A stretch of 64,000 nt of DNA from Streptomyces ardesiacus (lineage in GTDB: Bacteria > Actinomycetota > Actinomycetes > Streptomycetales > Streptomycetaceae). Below, one piece after another: positions 19,554-27,407 of this stretch. Each line of letters starts with the position of its first letter. Within the stretch, counting starts at the first letter, position 1. The notes under the pieces are model-generated. The model was given only the letters and a program-made list of their open reading frames with translations. It did no database searches and was not told the DNA's origin. The DNA is taken from the NCBI RefSeq assembly GCF_003112575.1, contig NZ_BEWC01000001.1, positions 1,116,001 to 1,180,000 of the forward strand, read 5' to 3'. A program made the position numbers and the translations under genes.

Positions 19554-19894
19554 GAGGCGGCTCCCGCCGTCTGCGCGCCGGCCCGCTCCAGGGCATCGAG
19601 GCGTTGCCGCAACTGCGCGTTCTCCTCGGCGAGCGCGTCCCGCGCGGCCCGGGAGGACAGCGCGGGGTCGGTCTCCCACCAGTCGATGCCGGCCTTCTTC
19701 GCGGTGTCCACCGAGGCGATGAACAACCGCAGCCGGATCGTCAGCAGTTCGATGTCGAGCAGATCGATCTTGATGTCGCCGGCGATGACGATGCCCTTGT
19801 CGAGGACGCGTTCGAGGAGGTCGGCGAGGCTGCCGGAGGGCGGCCCGTAGGGCTCTGTCTCCAGGCCCGGGTACCCGTGGTCCAGATCGGTCAC
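19550..19894 (-). CDS. gvpJ: Gas vesicle protein GvpJ (GvpA family)
   Basis: 114 residues: GvpA-type core SLADLLERVLDKGIVIAGDIKIDLLDIELLTI ending in DTAKKAGIDWWETDP, followed by a coiled-coil tail (EENAQLRQRLDALERAG). Start GTG 19894 with GGGAG 6 bases before. The coiled coil suggests multimerisation or partner binding. Confidence 0.9.
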   Translation of the reverse strand: MTDLDHGYPGLETEPYGPPSGSLADLLERVLDKGIVIAGDIKIDLLDIELLTIRLRLFIASVDTAKKAGIDWWETDPALSSRAARDALAEENAQLRQRLDALERAGAQTAGAAS

Positions 19895-19918
19895 CGCGCG
19901 CTCCCGGCGGCGGCCTGG

Positions 19919-20851
19919 TCAGCGACGGGGGCGGGCACGTCGGTCGTCCTGGTCGTCGTCCTCGTCCGCATACGGCTCCTCCTCCTCGTCGTACTCACCT
20001 TCCTCGTCGTCCTCGTCCTCGTACTCGTCCTCGCCGTCGCCTTCGTCGCCGTCCTCGTACTCGTCGGACTCGGACTCGTCGGGTTCCCCGGCGTTCTCCT
20101 CCTCCAGCGCTTCCTCGTGGCTCTTGACGACCTCGCCGTCGCGGATCTCGCCGCGCCAGCCCTCGAGGTCCTCGCCGTTCGTCAGCGTCACGTGCCGCGC
20201 GAAGTGCTTCAGGTCCAGCCGCAGCCGACGCCCCTGGGCGCGCCAGAGGTTGCCCGTCTTCTCGAAGAAGCCCGACGGGTAGTACTCGACGACCACGACG
20301 ACCCGGGTCAGCCGGGGCGCCAGTTCGTGGAAGGTGACCACCCCGTTGGTGCTGCCCTTGGCGCCCTCCGAGGTCCAGGCGATCCGCTCGTCGGGGATCT
20401 GTTCCTGGACGGTCGCCTTCCAGCCGCGGGTCGAGAAGGCGATCTTGGCGGTCCAGTCCGAGGTCACCTCGTCGTGGGGGCTGACGCTCTGGACGCCCTT
20501 GGTGAAGCCGCTGAAGTCCTGGAGCTGCGTCCACTGGTCGTAGACGGTGCGCAGGGGAACGCCGATGTCGACGCTCTCCATGATGTGCGTCGCCTTGACG
20601 CTGCCGCCGGCGGTCCCGGAACCGCCCCCGCCGCCTTTGGAACCGCCTCCGCCGCCTTGGGAACCGCCTCCGCCGCCGTTCTCGGAGCCGCCCCCGCCGA
20701 CCGAGTCGGTCAGGCGGTCGGTGAGGGACCCGACCCGCTGCCCCGCCTTGCCGACCAGGCCGTGTCCTGCCGCGGAGAGGTAGCCGCCCAGGGCGTCCTT
20801 GAGGTCGCCGAGCGGGGACGGCCCGCCGTCGTCCTTCCGGTCGGGGGTCAT
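19919..20851 (-). CDS. gvpZ: Gas vesicle cluster protein GvpZ, SRPBCC domain with acidic tail
   Basis: 310 residues in three parts: an N-terminal helical region (1-50), a Gly-rich linker made of near-repeats GGGGGS (about 53-82), an SRPBCC/START-type ligand-binding domain (about 88-225; IMESVDIGVPLRTVYDQWTQ, HELAPRLTRV, FARHVTLTNGEDL), and a strongly acidic tail of about 80 residues dominated by Glu, Asp and Tyr. Typical of streptomycete gvp clusters; ligand unknown. Overlaps gvpY by ATGA. Confidence 0.85.
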   Translation of the reverse strand: MTPDRKDDGGPSPLGDLKDALGGYLSAAGHGLVGKAGQRVGSLTDRLTDSVGGGGSENGGGGGSQGGGGGSKGGGGGSGTAGGSVKATHIMESVDIGVPLRTVYDQWTQLQDFSGFTKGVQSVSPHDEVTSDWTAKIAFSTRGWKATVQEQIPDERIAWTSEGAKGSTNGVVTFHELAPRLTRVVVVVEYYPSGFFEKTGNLWRAQGRRLRLDLKHFARHVTLTNGEDLEGWRGEIRDGEVVKSHEEALEEENAGEPDESESDEYEDGDEGDGEDEYEDEDDEEGEYDEEEEPYADEDDDQDDRRARPRR

Positions 20852-21456
20852 GCGCGCCCACCTCCACGTCCGGCACCCGGGCCGGCCTGTCGCTTGGCCG
20901 GTGCGGTCTTCTTGGCGGCCGTCTTCCTCGCGGCCTTCTTCGCGGGCGGCGCGGCCTTGCGCGGCGGAGCCTTCCTGGCCGGCTTCCGGGGCGGTGCCGG
21001 CGCGGGCCGCCGGTCCTCCTCCCGGTCCTCCTCGTCGAAGTAGGCATCCTCGTCCGGGGCGTCCTCGTACCGGTCGCCTCCGCGGTCGCGGTCACGGCCA
21101 CGGTCGCCCCGGCCGTCGTCGCGGCCGCCCTCGCCGGTGAGGGCCTCGCCGGTGAGGGCCTCGGTACGGTCCCGGAGGGTGTCCGCGAGGCCGGTGAGGC
21201 GGCGGTTCGCGGCGGCGGTGACGGCCGCCCGTCCGGCGGTCAGCAACTCGCCCCGGACCTGCTCGGTCAACTCCTGGAACTGCGGCGCCCGCTGCAGGCC
21301 GCCCAGCCCCTGCCCGAGGAGTTGCCCGGGGGAGAGGCCGACGCGTTTGCCCACCAGGTAGGAGCCGACCGCGAAGGCGAGTTTGGCCTTCTTGGTGCGC
21401 CCCAGGAGATATCCGCCCGCCACGGCCGCCGCCATGGCCGTCCTGTTCTCGTTCAT
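20848..21456 (-). CDS. gvpY: Gas vesicle cluster protein GvpY, Lys/Ala-rich tail
   Basis: 202 residues. The first 110 are hydrophobic/helical (MAAAVAGGYLLGRTKKAKLAFAVGSYLVGKRVGLSPGQLL), with one possible membrane segment. Then comes an Arg/Asp-rich stretch and a C-terminal Lys/Ala/Pro-rich tail resembling histone-H1 tails (KKAARKTAAKKTAPAK). The opposite charges of this tail and the acidic GvpZ tail suggest the two may bind each other. ATG 21456 overlaps the gvpG stop. Confidence 0.8.
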   Translation of the reverse strand: MNENRTAMAAAVAGGYLLGRTKKAKLAFAVGSYLVGKRVGLSPGQLLGQGLGGLQRAPQFQELTEQVRGELLTAGRAAVTAAANRRLTGLADTLRDRTEALTGEALTGEGGRDDGRGDRGRDRDRGGDRYEDAPDEDAYFDEEDREEDRRPAPAPPRKPARKAPPRKAAPPAKKAARKTAAKKTAPAKRQAGPGAGRGGGRA

Positions 21457-21731
21457 ACGTGTCGTCTCCGTGCTGGGTTCGTGGTGGTCGTAGGGCCGTT
21501 GGTCCGGGACCGGCGTTCCAGGAGGGTGAGCAGCCGCTCCTCCTCCCGTTCGAAGGCCGCCTCGTCGACGGTGCCCTCGTCCAGGGCCCGGTTGAGTGCG
21601 GCCAGCCGCGCCTGTACGGCGCGTGGGTCGTGGGCCTGGCGCCGGGCCTCCTGGAGCAGGTGGTCGGCGATCCACGCCGTGCCGCGCACCGGCGCGAGGG
21701 GCAGCAGGAGCAGACCGCTCACGAGGCCCAC
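21453..21731 (-). CDS. gvpG: Gas vesicle protein GvpG
   Basis: 92 residues, GvpG family: GLLLLPLAPVRGTAWIADHLLQEA at the N-terminus, then a helical EREEERLLTLLERR region. Start GTG 21731, GGTGA upstream, 4 bases after the gvpF stop. Minor assembly component. Confidence 0.88.
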   Translation of the reverse strand: MGLVSGLLLLPLAPVRGTAWIADHLLQEARRQAHDPRAVQARLAALNRALDEGTVDEAAFEREEERLLTLLERRSRTNGPTTTTNPARRRHV

Positions 21732-21735
21732 GGGG

Positions 21736-22542
21736 TCACCGCCCGGCCGGTGACGCGGGGCGGGGGTCGACGAAGCTGTAGCAGGGCAGGGGCCCGGTCA
21801 CACTGAGGGCCAGCCGGTCGCCGCAGGCCCTGGCCCGCTCGGCCACCGCCTCCCTGAACCGCCCTTCGTCCTCCGAACGCACCAGGAACGACGCGCTGAG
21901 CACCTGCTCGTCGTCGGTCGTGCCCTGGACCGTCCGCTCGGCGAGCGGGGCCAGCCGGTCGACGACCTCCCGGGCCGCGCGCCGTGCCTCGCGGCGCACC
22001 CCGAGCGCGATCGCCTCGCCCAGCCGGACGTTGGCCTCGTAGTCCGGCCGGCGCCGGGTCCGCAGGGCCAGGGTCCGCAGTCTGTCGTCCCGGCGCACCA
22101 GATCGGCGAAGTGGCCGGGCACCGCCGTTCCCTTGACGTTGAGCTCCACGCAGCCGCGTACGCCGTCGAGCTGCCGTGACAAGTGGGCCGCGTCGGAGCG
22201 CAGTTGGGCGAGCAGGGTGTCGGTGCGGGGGCTGAGCACCGCGAACCGCATGGGCAGCACCGGTCCCTGCGCCGCCAGTTCGTCCAGGACGGCCTGGTGG
22301 GCCAGCAGATCACGGCGCCGGGGCCGGAGCCGCCGGGGCGCGGCCGACACCGCGGCGCACAGCCCGGAGCCGGTCAGCAGCCGCACGGCGGCGCCGTCGA
22401 CGCCCGGGGCCCGGGGGGTGCGAATCCCGGCGGGGGCGATGCCGTAGACGTAGAGGGCCTTGGGTGCCGCCGCCGTCTCGGGAGCCGTCGTGGGGGCGGT
22501 TTCGGGGGCGGCTTCGGGGGAGGTGGTGGCGGGCGCGGTCAT
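21736..22542 (-). CDS. gvpF: Gas vesicle protein GvpF
   Basis: 268 residues of the GvpL/F family with a low-complexity Ala/Pro/Thr N-terminus of about 27 residues. Core motifs: ALYVYGIAPAG, VLPMRFAVL, VRGCVELNVKG, and the closing GPLPCYSFVD. Overlaps gvpA stop by ATGA. GvpF is thought to be an early nucleation factor. Confidence 0.9.
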   Translation of the reverse strand: MTAPATTSPEAAPETAPTTAPETAAAPKALYVYGIAPAGIRTPRAPGVDGAAVRLLTGSGLCAAVSAAPRRLRPRRRDLLAHQAVLDELAAQGPVLPMRFAVLSPRTDTLLAQLRSDAAHLSRQLDGVRGCVELNVKGTAVPGHFADLVRRDDRLRTLALRTRRRPDYEANVRLGEAIALGVRREARRAAREVVDRLAPLAERTVQGTTDDEQVLSASFLVRSEDEGRFREAVAERARACGDRLALSVTGPLPCYSFVDPRPASPAGR

Positions 22543-23039
22543 TCGTCCTCCGTCTCGGTGCGCCGGCGGGGGCGGGAACGGGGCCGGTCGTCCTCGTCGC
22601 GGCGGCGTGCGGCGGGCCGGCCGCGGGGCCGCTCCGCACGTCCACGGGGACGGGTCTCCGTCTCCTCCGTCTCCTCCGCCGGTTCGTGCTCGGGCTCGGG
22701 CGTGAGGACGTCGCGCACCTTGTCGGTCAGGGAGCGCGCGGTCCTCCTGGCGCCGGCCCTGCCCACGGTCTTGGCGACCGGGCTGCCGAACATCTCGGGC
22801 ACGGTCTTGGAGCGCACGTCGTGCTCCAGGTCCAGGCGGTTGCAGGCCTCGGCGAAGCGCAGGTAGGTGTCCACGCTCGCCACGACGATGCGCGCGTCCA
22901 CCTTGAGGATCTCGATGCCGACCAGGGAGACGCGCACGAAGACGTCGATGACCATGCCGCGGTCGAGGATGAGTTCGAGGACGTCGTAGAGGGTTCCGGC
23001 GCGGGGCGCGCAGACGACCTCGTCGTCGTAGGTGATCAT
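22539..23039 (-). CDS. gvpA: Major gas vesicle protein GvpA with long charged tail
   Basis: 166 residues. The first 70 hold the conserved wall-protein core (TLYDVLELILDRGMVIDVFVRVSL, VDARIVVASVDTYLRF). The last 75 are disordered and alternately acidic and basic. Cyanobacterial and halophile GvpA proteins are about 70-80 residues, so the tail doubles the protein and would have to sit outside the ribbed wall, if a wall forms at all. Ribosome-binding site GGAAGGA before ATG 23039. Confidence 0.92.
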   Translation of the reverse strand: MITYDDEVVCAPRAGTLYDVLELILDRGMVIDVFVRVSLVGIEILKVDARIVVASVDTYLRFAEACNRLDLEHDVRSKTVPEMFGSPVAKTVGRAGARRTARSLTDKVRDVLTPEPEHEPAEETEETETRPRGRAERPRGRPAARRRDEDDRPRSRPRRRTETEDE

Positions 23040-23075
23040 GCGGTGGTCCTTCCGGGTGCGGTCCTCACGGTCCGC

Positions 23076-23402
23076 TCACTGGTCCTGGGCACCGCGCCGG
23101 TAGCGCGCGATCCTGCGGTACTGGACCAGCTCGCCCGCCGGGTCCAGTTCGACCTCGTAGGTGGCGAGCAGGCTGGTGGTGTCGGGGATCCGCGCCACCT
23201 CCAGCACGTCCACGTTGACGACCCAGCCGCCGTCCTCGCCCCGGCACACCGCGGAGACCCCTTCGAGGTGGTGCCGGATCAGCTCCGACAGGGCGTCGGC
23301 GGCGTGCCGGGCGGCGTCACGGGCGTCGCGCACGCCACGCTCGCGCGTGGCCGTGGAAGCCGTGGAAGTGGTGCGGCGCCGTCGCCCGGCAGGTTCTGTC
23401 AT
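23076..23402 (-). CDS. gvpO: Gas vesicle protein GvpO
   Basis: 108 residues; GvpO family with DALSELIRHHLEGVSAV and GWVVNVDVLEVARIPDTTSLLATYEVELD. First gene of the cluster. Start taken as ATG 23402; GTG 23411 (three residues longer) is equally possible and neither has a strong ribosome-binding site. Only 42 bases separate it from the methyltransferase stop, so either the gvp promoter lies inside that gene or the operon starts there. Confidence 0.85.
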   Translation of the reverse strand: MTEPAGRRRRTTSTASTATRERGVRDARDAARHAADALSELIRHHLEGVSAVCRGEDGGWVVNVDVLEVARIPDTTSLLATYEVELDPAGELVQYRRIARYRRGAQDQ

Positions 23403-23444
23403 GCTGCCCACTCTGACCGCGGACGCCGGTCCGCGCGTGCGCAG

Positions 23445-24098
23445 TTACCCCATCCGGGGCTGCTCCGGGCGCCGGCAGTGCAGGAAGAGGTGCGGCTCCG
23501 GCCGGGCGTCCGGGTGGGCCGGGGTGAACATCGACGCCTCCTGCGCCAGCACCTCCAGGCCCGCCTCCTCGGTGAGGGCGACGAGGTCCTGCGCGGGGAA
23601 GCTGGTCACGCGCACCGGCTGGCCCATGAAGGCGGCGTCGACGCCGTCCACGTCCAGCGGCACGGTGGCCAGCACCAGGTACCCCTCCGGCCGCACCAGC
23701 CGCGCCAGGTGCCGGACGAGGTCCTTCTGCTCCCGCCGGTCCAGTTGGAGCAGCGAGAAGTACACGCAGACCGCGTCGAACGAGCCCTCCGCGAGCGGTA
23801 CGTCACGGATGTCGGCGCACTGGAAGGTGGCGGCCGGCACCTGCCGTGCGGCCAGCTCCACCATGACCGGCGAGACGTCGATGCCCAGCACCGTGTGCCC
23901 GGCGTTCGCGAGGGTCTCGGCGGTGGGACGGCCCGTGCCGCTGCCCACGTCCAGCACCCGGCTGCCCGGCGCGAGGCGCGCCAGCAGCCACTCCAGCGAG
24001 CGACGGTGCGTCCTCGACCCGGCGAACGCCTTCTCGTACTCGGCGCCCAGCGCGTCGAACGCGGCGGCGGCCCGCGGGCGGTCCCGGTCGTCGGTCAC
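23445..24098 (-). CDS. Class I SAM-dependent methyltransferase
   Basis: 217 residues, Rossmann methyltransferase with motif I VLDVGSGTGRPT (about 49-60), motif II GIDVSPVMVE and an acidic DIRDVPL loop. Start GTG 24098 preceded by GGGGA. Substrate not predictable. Same strand as and 42 bases ahead of gvpO, so it may be co-transcribed with the gas-vesicle genes. Confidence 0.85.
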   Translation of the reverse strand: MTDDRDRPRAAAAFDALGAEYEKAFAGSRTHRRSLEWLLARLAPGSRVLDVGSGTGRPTAETLANAGHTVLGIDVSPVMVELAARQVPAATFQCADIRDVPLAEGSFDAVCVYFSLLQLDRREQKDLVRHLARLVRPEGYLVLATVPLDVDGVDAAFMGQPVRVTSFPAQDLVALTEEAGLEVLAQEASMFTPAHPDARPEPHLFLHCRRPEQPRMG

Positions 24099-24305
24099 GG
24101 CGTCCCCTTCGGTGCGGTGGGCCGGTGTCCCGGCATCGTTCCACCGGCAACGAGCCCCCGACAAGGGGCCCTACGGGCGACACGCCGCACGGAGCACACA
24201 GGTGGCCGCCTTGGCCCCCGCCGTCCGGACGCCCCCGGGGCCGGTCCGCCCCGGCCCTTCACGACGACGTCGCACGCCGGCCGGGCCGGGCACCGGCGTG
24301 TGCGC

Positions 24306-24890
24306 TCACCGCGGACGGGCGCCGTCCAGGGCCAGGTCCACCAGCCCCGCCACGAGCGCGTCGTCCAGCGGCGCCCCGCTGAGCAGCACCCGCACGAACA
24401 GCGGACCGCTCACCGCCTCGATCAGCAGCCCGGGATCGGCGTCCGCGGCCAGTTCGCCCCGTTCGACGCCCCGCCGGACCATCACCACGGCGCGGTCGAG
24501 ACGCTCGCTCCAGTAGGGCCCGCGGCGGTCCTCCAGGGTGTCGTCGTGCTCGACGCTCAGCCGCAGCAGCGCCCGGCCCTGCGGGGTGGCGAGCAGCCGG
24601 GCCAGTGCGGAGAAGAACGCCAGCAGGTCCTCGCGGACCCGGCCGGTGTCCGGGACCGGCAGCGCGGCGTCCAGCTCCGTGGTCAGCGCGTCCAGGATCA
24701 GGTTCTCGCGCGTGCCCCACCGCCGGTAGACGGAGGTCTCGTGGACCCCGGCCGCGCGGGCCACGGCGCCGACCGTCGCACCGGCCAGCCCCTGGCTCGA
24801 CAGCAGGTCCACGGCGGCGGCCAGCACCGCCCGCCGCATCCGCTCCCCGCGGCGGCGCAAGGGCGGGGCGACGGGTTCCGGTGAGCTCAT
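24306..24890 (-). CDS. TetR-family regulator
   Basis: 194 residues with HTH ATVGAVARAAGVHETSVYRRWG (about 39-60) and a TetR_C_11-like C-terminal domain. Divergent from an alcohol dehydrogenase gene; two near-identical palindromes lie between them. ATG 24890 lacks a Shine-Dalgarno sequence and has TAGGCT 6 bases upstream, suggesting a leaderless message. Confidence 0.9.
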   Translation of the reverse strand: MSSPEPVAPPLRRRGERMRRAVLAAAVDLLSSQGLAGATVGAVARAAGVHETSVYRRWGTRENLILDALTTELDAALPVPDTGRVREDLLAFFSALARLLATPQGRALLRLSVEHDDTLEDRRGPYWSERLDRAVVMVRRGVERGELAADADPGLLIEAVSGPLFVRVLLSGAPLDDALVAGLVDLALDGARPR

Positions 24891-24904
24891 CGGACCAGCC
24901 TAAA

Positions 24905-24951
24905 GCAAGCCGTCCTGCGTTGGGTGTACGGTTAACGCAAGTCGACCTGCG
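24905..24951. promoter_or_regulatory. Paired TetR operators between tetR and alcohol dehydrogenase
   Basis: Two 15-base sites, GCAAGCCGTCCTGCG (24905-24919) and GCAAGTCGACCTGCG (24937-24951), match at 13 of 15 positions and are 32 bases apart, close to three helical turns. Each is an imperfect palindrome centred on CG; the second has 14 of 16 symmetric positions when the preceding C is included. Confidence 0.75.
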
Positions 24952-25000
24952 ATGGACCGCTGGGGGCCGTCCGGGGTCGCCGCACCGAGGAGGTCCTGTC

Positions 25001-26014
25001 ATGGCGCAGATGCTCGCCGCCCGCCTGCACGTCCCGAGCCGCACCCTGCGACTCGAAGAGGTGCCCCGCCCGCAGCCCGGCCCGGGGGAGGTGCTGGTCA
25101 AGGTCGAGGCGGCCGGGGTGTGCCTGTCCGACGTGCACCTCATCGACGGCACCCTCTCCCCGCTGCTCCTCCAGGGCGACACGGTCACCCTCGGCCACGA
25201 GGTCTCCGGCACGGTCGCCGAGACCGGGGCGGGCGTCACCGCGTGGTCGCCCGGGCAGCGGGTCGTGCTGCACGCCGGTGAGGCGAGGGACGGCGTCACC
25301 TACACCCGTGGCGTCGACTACGACGGCGGCTGGGCCGAGTACGCCCTCTCCGCCGCCGACGCCATGACGCCGCTGCCCGACGCCATCCCCTTCGAGCAGG
25401 GCGCGATCATCCCGGACGCCGTGTCCACCCCGTGGGGCGCGATCACCGAGACCGGCCAGGTCCGGCCCGGCGAGGCGGTCGGCGTGTGGGGCGTCGGCGG
25501 CCTCGGCGTCCATGCCGTGCAGCTGCTCCGGGCGATCGGCGCCTGCCCGGTCGTCGCCGTCGACCCGAACCCGGTGGCCCGCGAGCGCGCCCTGGCCGCG
25601 GGTGCCGACCTCGCCCTGGACTCCGCCGACCCCGGCCTGCGCGACGCGGTGGGTGCGGCGACCGGTGGCGCGGGGCTCGCCGCAGCCTTCGACTTCGCGG
25701 GTGTGCCGCCCGTGCGGGAGCAGGCGGTCTCCGTCCTCGCGCCCAAGGGGCGGCTGGTCCTGGTGGGCCTGACCGACAAGCCGCTCACCGTCACGGACGG
25801 GACCCGCTTCAGCTACCTCCAGCAGCGCATCGTCGGCCACTACGGCTCCGACATGCCGGTGGCCCTGCCGCAGCTCCTGCGGCTGATCCAGGGCGGGCGG
25901 CTGGACTTCTCCGGCTCCGTCAGCGGGGTGCTGCCGCTCGCCGAGGCGGCCGAGGCGGTCGCCCGGCTGGAGAAGAAGGAGGGCGACCCCATCCGGCTGG
26001 TCCTGCGCCCGTGA
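25001..26014 (+). CDS. Medium-chain alcohol dehydrogenase, zinc type
   Basis: 337-residue NAD(P)-dependent MDR enzyme. Catalytic-zinc candidates are Cys41 (AGVCLSDVH) and His66-Glu67 (LGHEVSG); the Rossmann loop is GVWGVGGLGVHAVQL. The usual four-Cys structural-zinc loop is missing: the segment after the first domain is VVLHAGEARDGVTYTRGVDYDGGW, with no Cys. ATG 25001 follows GAGGAGG at 8 bases. Transcribed away from its probable TetR repressor. Confidence 0.9.
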   Translation: MAQMLAARLHVPSRTLRLEEVPRPQPGPGEVLVKVEAAGVCLSDVHLIDGTLSPLLLQGDTVTLGHEVSGTVAETGAGVTAWSPGQRVVLHAGEARDGVTYTRGVDYDGGWAEYALSAADAMTPLPDAIPFEQGAIIPDAVSTPWGAITETGQVRPGEAVGVWGVGGLGVHAVQLLRAIGACPVVAVDPNPVARERALAAGADLALDSADPGLRDAVGAATGGAGLAAAFDFAGVPPVREQAVSVLAPKGRLVLVGLTDKPLTVTDGTRFSYLQQRIVGHYGSDMPVALPQLLRLIQGGRLDFSGSVSGVLPLAEAAEAVARLEKKEGDPIRLVLRP

Positions 26015-26060
26015 GGTGAGGAGACCTGAACCCCCGAAGGCGGCTGAGCGCCCCGCCGCG

Positions 26061-26102
26061 GGTTCCGCCCCGCCACCGGTTCCGCCCCGCCACCGGTTCC
26101 GC
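26061..26102. repeat. 17-bp tandem repeat, 2.5 copies
   Basis: GGTTCCGCCCCGCCACC at 26061-26077 and 26078-26094, with a partial third copy to 26102. Downstream of the dehydrogenase stop, in otherwise gene-free DNA. Confidence 0.85.
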
Positions 26103-26250
26103 ATGGAGCCGGGGACGGGGCGCAGTGCCGTGGGTCCCTGGCAGACCACGGACGTCACCGACGGCTTCACGGTCAAGCTCCACGCCCGGGCCGGCCACGG
26201 CGCCGACTACGTCCTGGTCTACGTCGCCAAGCAGGGGCTTCGACCCCCTC
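26103..26250 (+). pseudogene. Possible gene remnant
   Basis: From ATG 26103 the frame reads as ordinary protein for about 45 residues (VGPWQTTDVTDGFTVKLHA, then GADYVLVYVAKQG) before turning into Pro/Arg low complexity at about 26240. Composition and codon use look coding, but there is no ribosome-binding site, no proper end, and no family I recognise. It may be the left-over end of a decayed gene. Confidence 0.25.
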
Positions 26251-26282
26251 CCCCCGCCCCCGCCGGGCGCGGTGCGTCCGGC

Positions 26283-26310
26283 GGGGTCCGTTGGGGTCCG
26301 TTGGGGTCCG
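26283..26310. repeat. 10-bp tandem repeat, 2.8 copies
   Basis: GGGGTCCGTT repeated head-to-tail immediately after the terD stop. On the terD-sense strand it is C/A-rich. No hairpin. Confidence 0.85.
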
Positions 26311-26312
26311 GA

Positions 26313-26888
26313 TCAGACGTTGACGCCGAAGTCCGCGGCGATGCCCGCGAGCCCCGAGGCGTAGCCCTGCCCGACCGCCCGGAACTTCCACTCGGCGCCG
26401 TGCCGGTACAGCTCGCCGAAGACCATCGCGGTCTCGGTCGAGGCGTCCTCGGACAGGTCGTAGCGGGCGAGTTCCTGGTCGTTCGCCTGGTTGACGACCC
26501 GGATGAAGGCGTTGCGGACCTGGCCGAAGCTCTGGCCCCGGTTCTCCGCGTCGTGGATGGAGACTGGGAAGACGATGCGGTCCACCTCGCCCGGGACCGC
26601 GGCCAGGTTCACCTTGACCGCCTCGTCGTCGCCCTCGCCCTCGCCGGTGAGGTTGTCACCGGTGTGCTCGACCGAGCCGTCGGGGCTGGTGAGGTTGTTG
26701 TAGAAGACGAAGTGCCGGTCCGAGAGCACCTTGCCCGACGCGTCCAGGAGCAGCGCGGAGGCGTCCAGGTCGTAGTCGGTGCCGGTCGTGGTGCGCACGT
26801 CCCAGCCCAGACCGACCAGGACGGCGGTCAGGCCGGGCGCCTCCTTGCTGAGCGAGACGTTGCCGCCCTTGGCCAGGGAAACTCCCAC
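26313..26888 (-). CDS. TerD-family tellurium-resistance/stress protein
   Basis: 191-residue TerD-domain protein: [59 protein letters not shown] (Ca-binding loop) and AIRVV-like [10 protein letters not shown] are diagnostic. GTG 26888 with GGAG 7 bases before. These calcium-binding proteins occur in several copies in Streptomyces and link to stress and development rather than only tellurite. No terB/terC neighbours here. Confidence 0.95.
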   Translation of the reverse strand: MGVSLAKGGNVSLSKEAPGLTAVLVGLGWDVRTTTGTDYDLDASALLLDASGKVLSDRHFVFYNNLTSPDGSVEHTGDNLTGEGEGDDEAVKVNLAAVPGEVDRIVFPVSIHDAENRGQSFGQVRNAFIRVVNQANDQELARYDLSEDASTETAMVFGELYRHGAEWKFRAVGQGYASGLAGIAADFGVNV

Positions 26889-26934
26889 TGTGTTCTCCTT
26901 CGTCGCGTTCGCTGCGTTCCGTACCTGCCGTCAA

Positions 26935-26950
26935 TCTACAACACTGTAGA
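26935..26950. promoter_or_regulatory. BlaI-type operator
   Basis: TCTACA-ACAC-TGTAGA, perfect 6-bp arms with a 4-base spacer, fits the TACA-N4-TGTA consensus of BlaI/MecI repressors. A second, imperfect repeat follows at once (GTAGAAG-TAAGC-CTTCTAT, 26945-26963). Both lie in the terD-blaI divergent promoter region, so terD might be controlled too. Confidence 0.75.
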
Positions 26951-27014
26951 AGTAAGCCTTCTATACGATGGCGCCCGGGAAGACGACGACCGGCAGGCGG
27001 AAGGAGGGCGGGCC

Positions 27015-27401
27015 GTGACGGATGACCGGCGTCCGCGGCGGCGGGGGCAGGGCGAACTCGAGGCGCTGGTGCTGTCCGCGCTGCGCGGGGCGGACGGGCC
27101 CGCGACGGCCGGCTGGGTGCAGGAACGCCTCGGCGACGACCTCGCCTACACCACCGTGATCACGATCCTGACCCGGCTCCTGGAGAAGGGCGCCGTCAGC
27201 CGCGAGCGCGCGGGCCGCTCCTTCGCCTGGACGCCCGCCTCTGACCAGGCGGGACTGGCCGCGCGCAAGATGCGCAAGGTCCTGGACGCGGAGAGCGACC
27301 GCGAAGCGGTGCTGGCCAGCTTCGTCACGGGCCTCGACCCGGACGACGAGCGGCTGCTGCGCGAACTGCTGGGGCACGCCCGTGCCGCGGAGGACGGCTG
27401 A
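27015..27401 (+). CDS. BlaI/MecI/CopY-family repressor
   Basis: 128-residue winged-helix repressor: GELEALVLSALRGADGPATAGWV then LAYTTVITILTRLLEKGAVSRERAGRSFAW, the standard BlaI HTH. Start GTG 27015 preceded by AAGGAGG at 7 bases. It precedes an M56-like peptidase gene by 6 bases, the usual sensor/repressor pairing, and faces its own candidate operator. No beta-lactamase is nearby, so the controlled function is unknown. Confidence 0.93.
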   Translation: MTDDRRPRRRGQGELEALVLSALRGADGPATAGWVQERLGDDLAYTTVITILTRLLEKGAVSRERAGRSFAWTPASDQAGLAARKMRKVLDAESDREAVLASFVTGLDPDDERLLRELLGHARAAEDG

Positions 27402-27407
27402 CACCGG

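Noticed and set aside
22464..24884. Very long plus-strand open frame (about 800 codons) across the gas-vesicle genes and methyltransferase
   Set aside because: Shadow of well-supported minus-strand genes; composition is Ala/Arg/Gly/Pro junk and it runs through gvpF, gvpA, gvpO and the methyltransferase without any domain.
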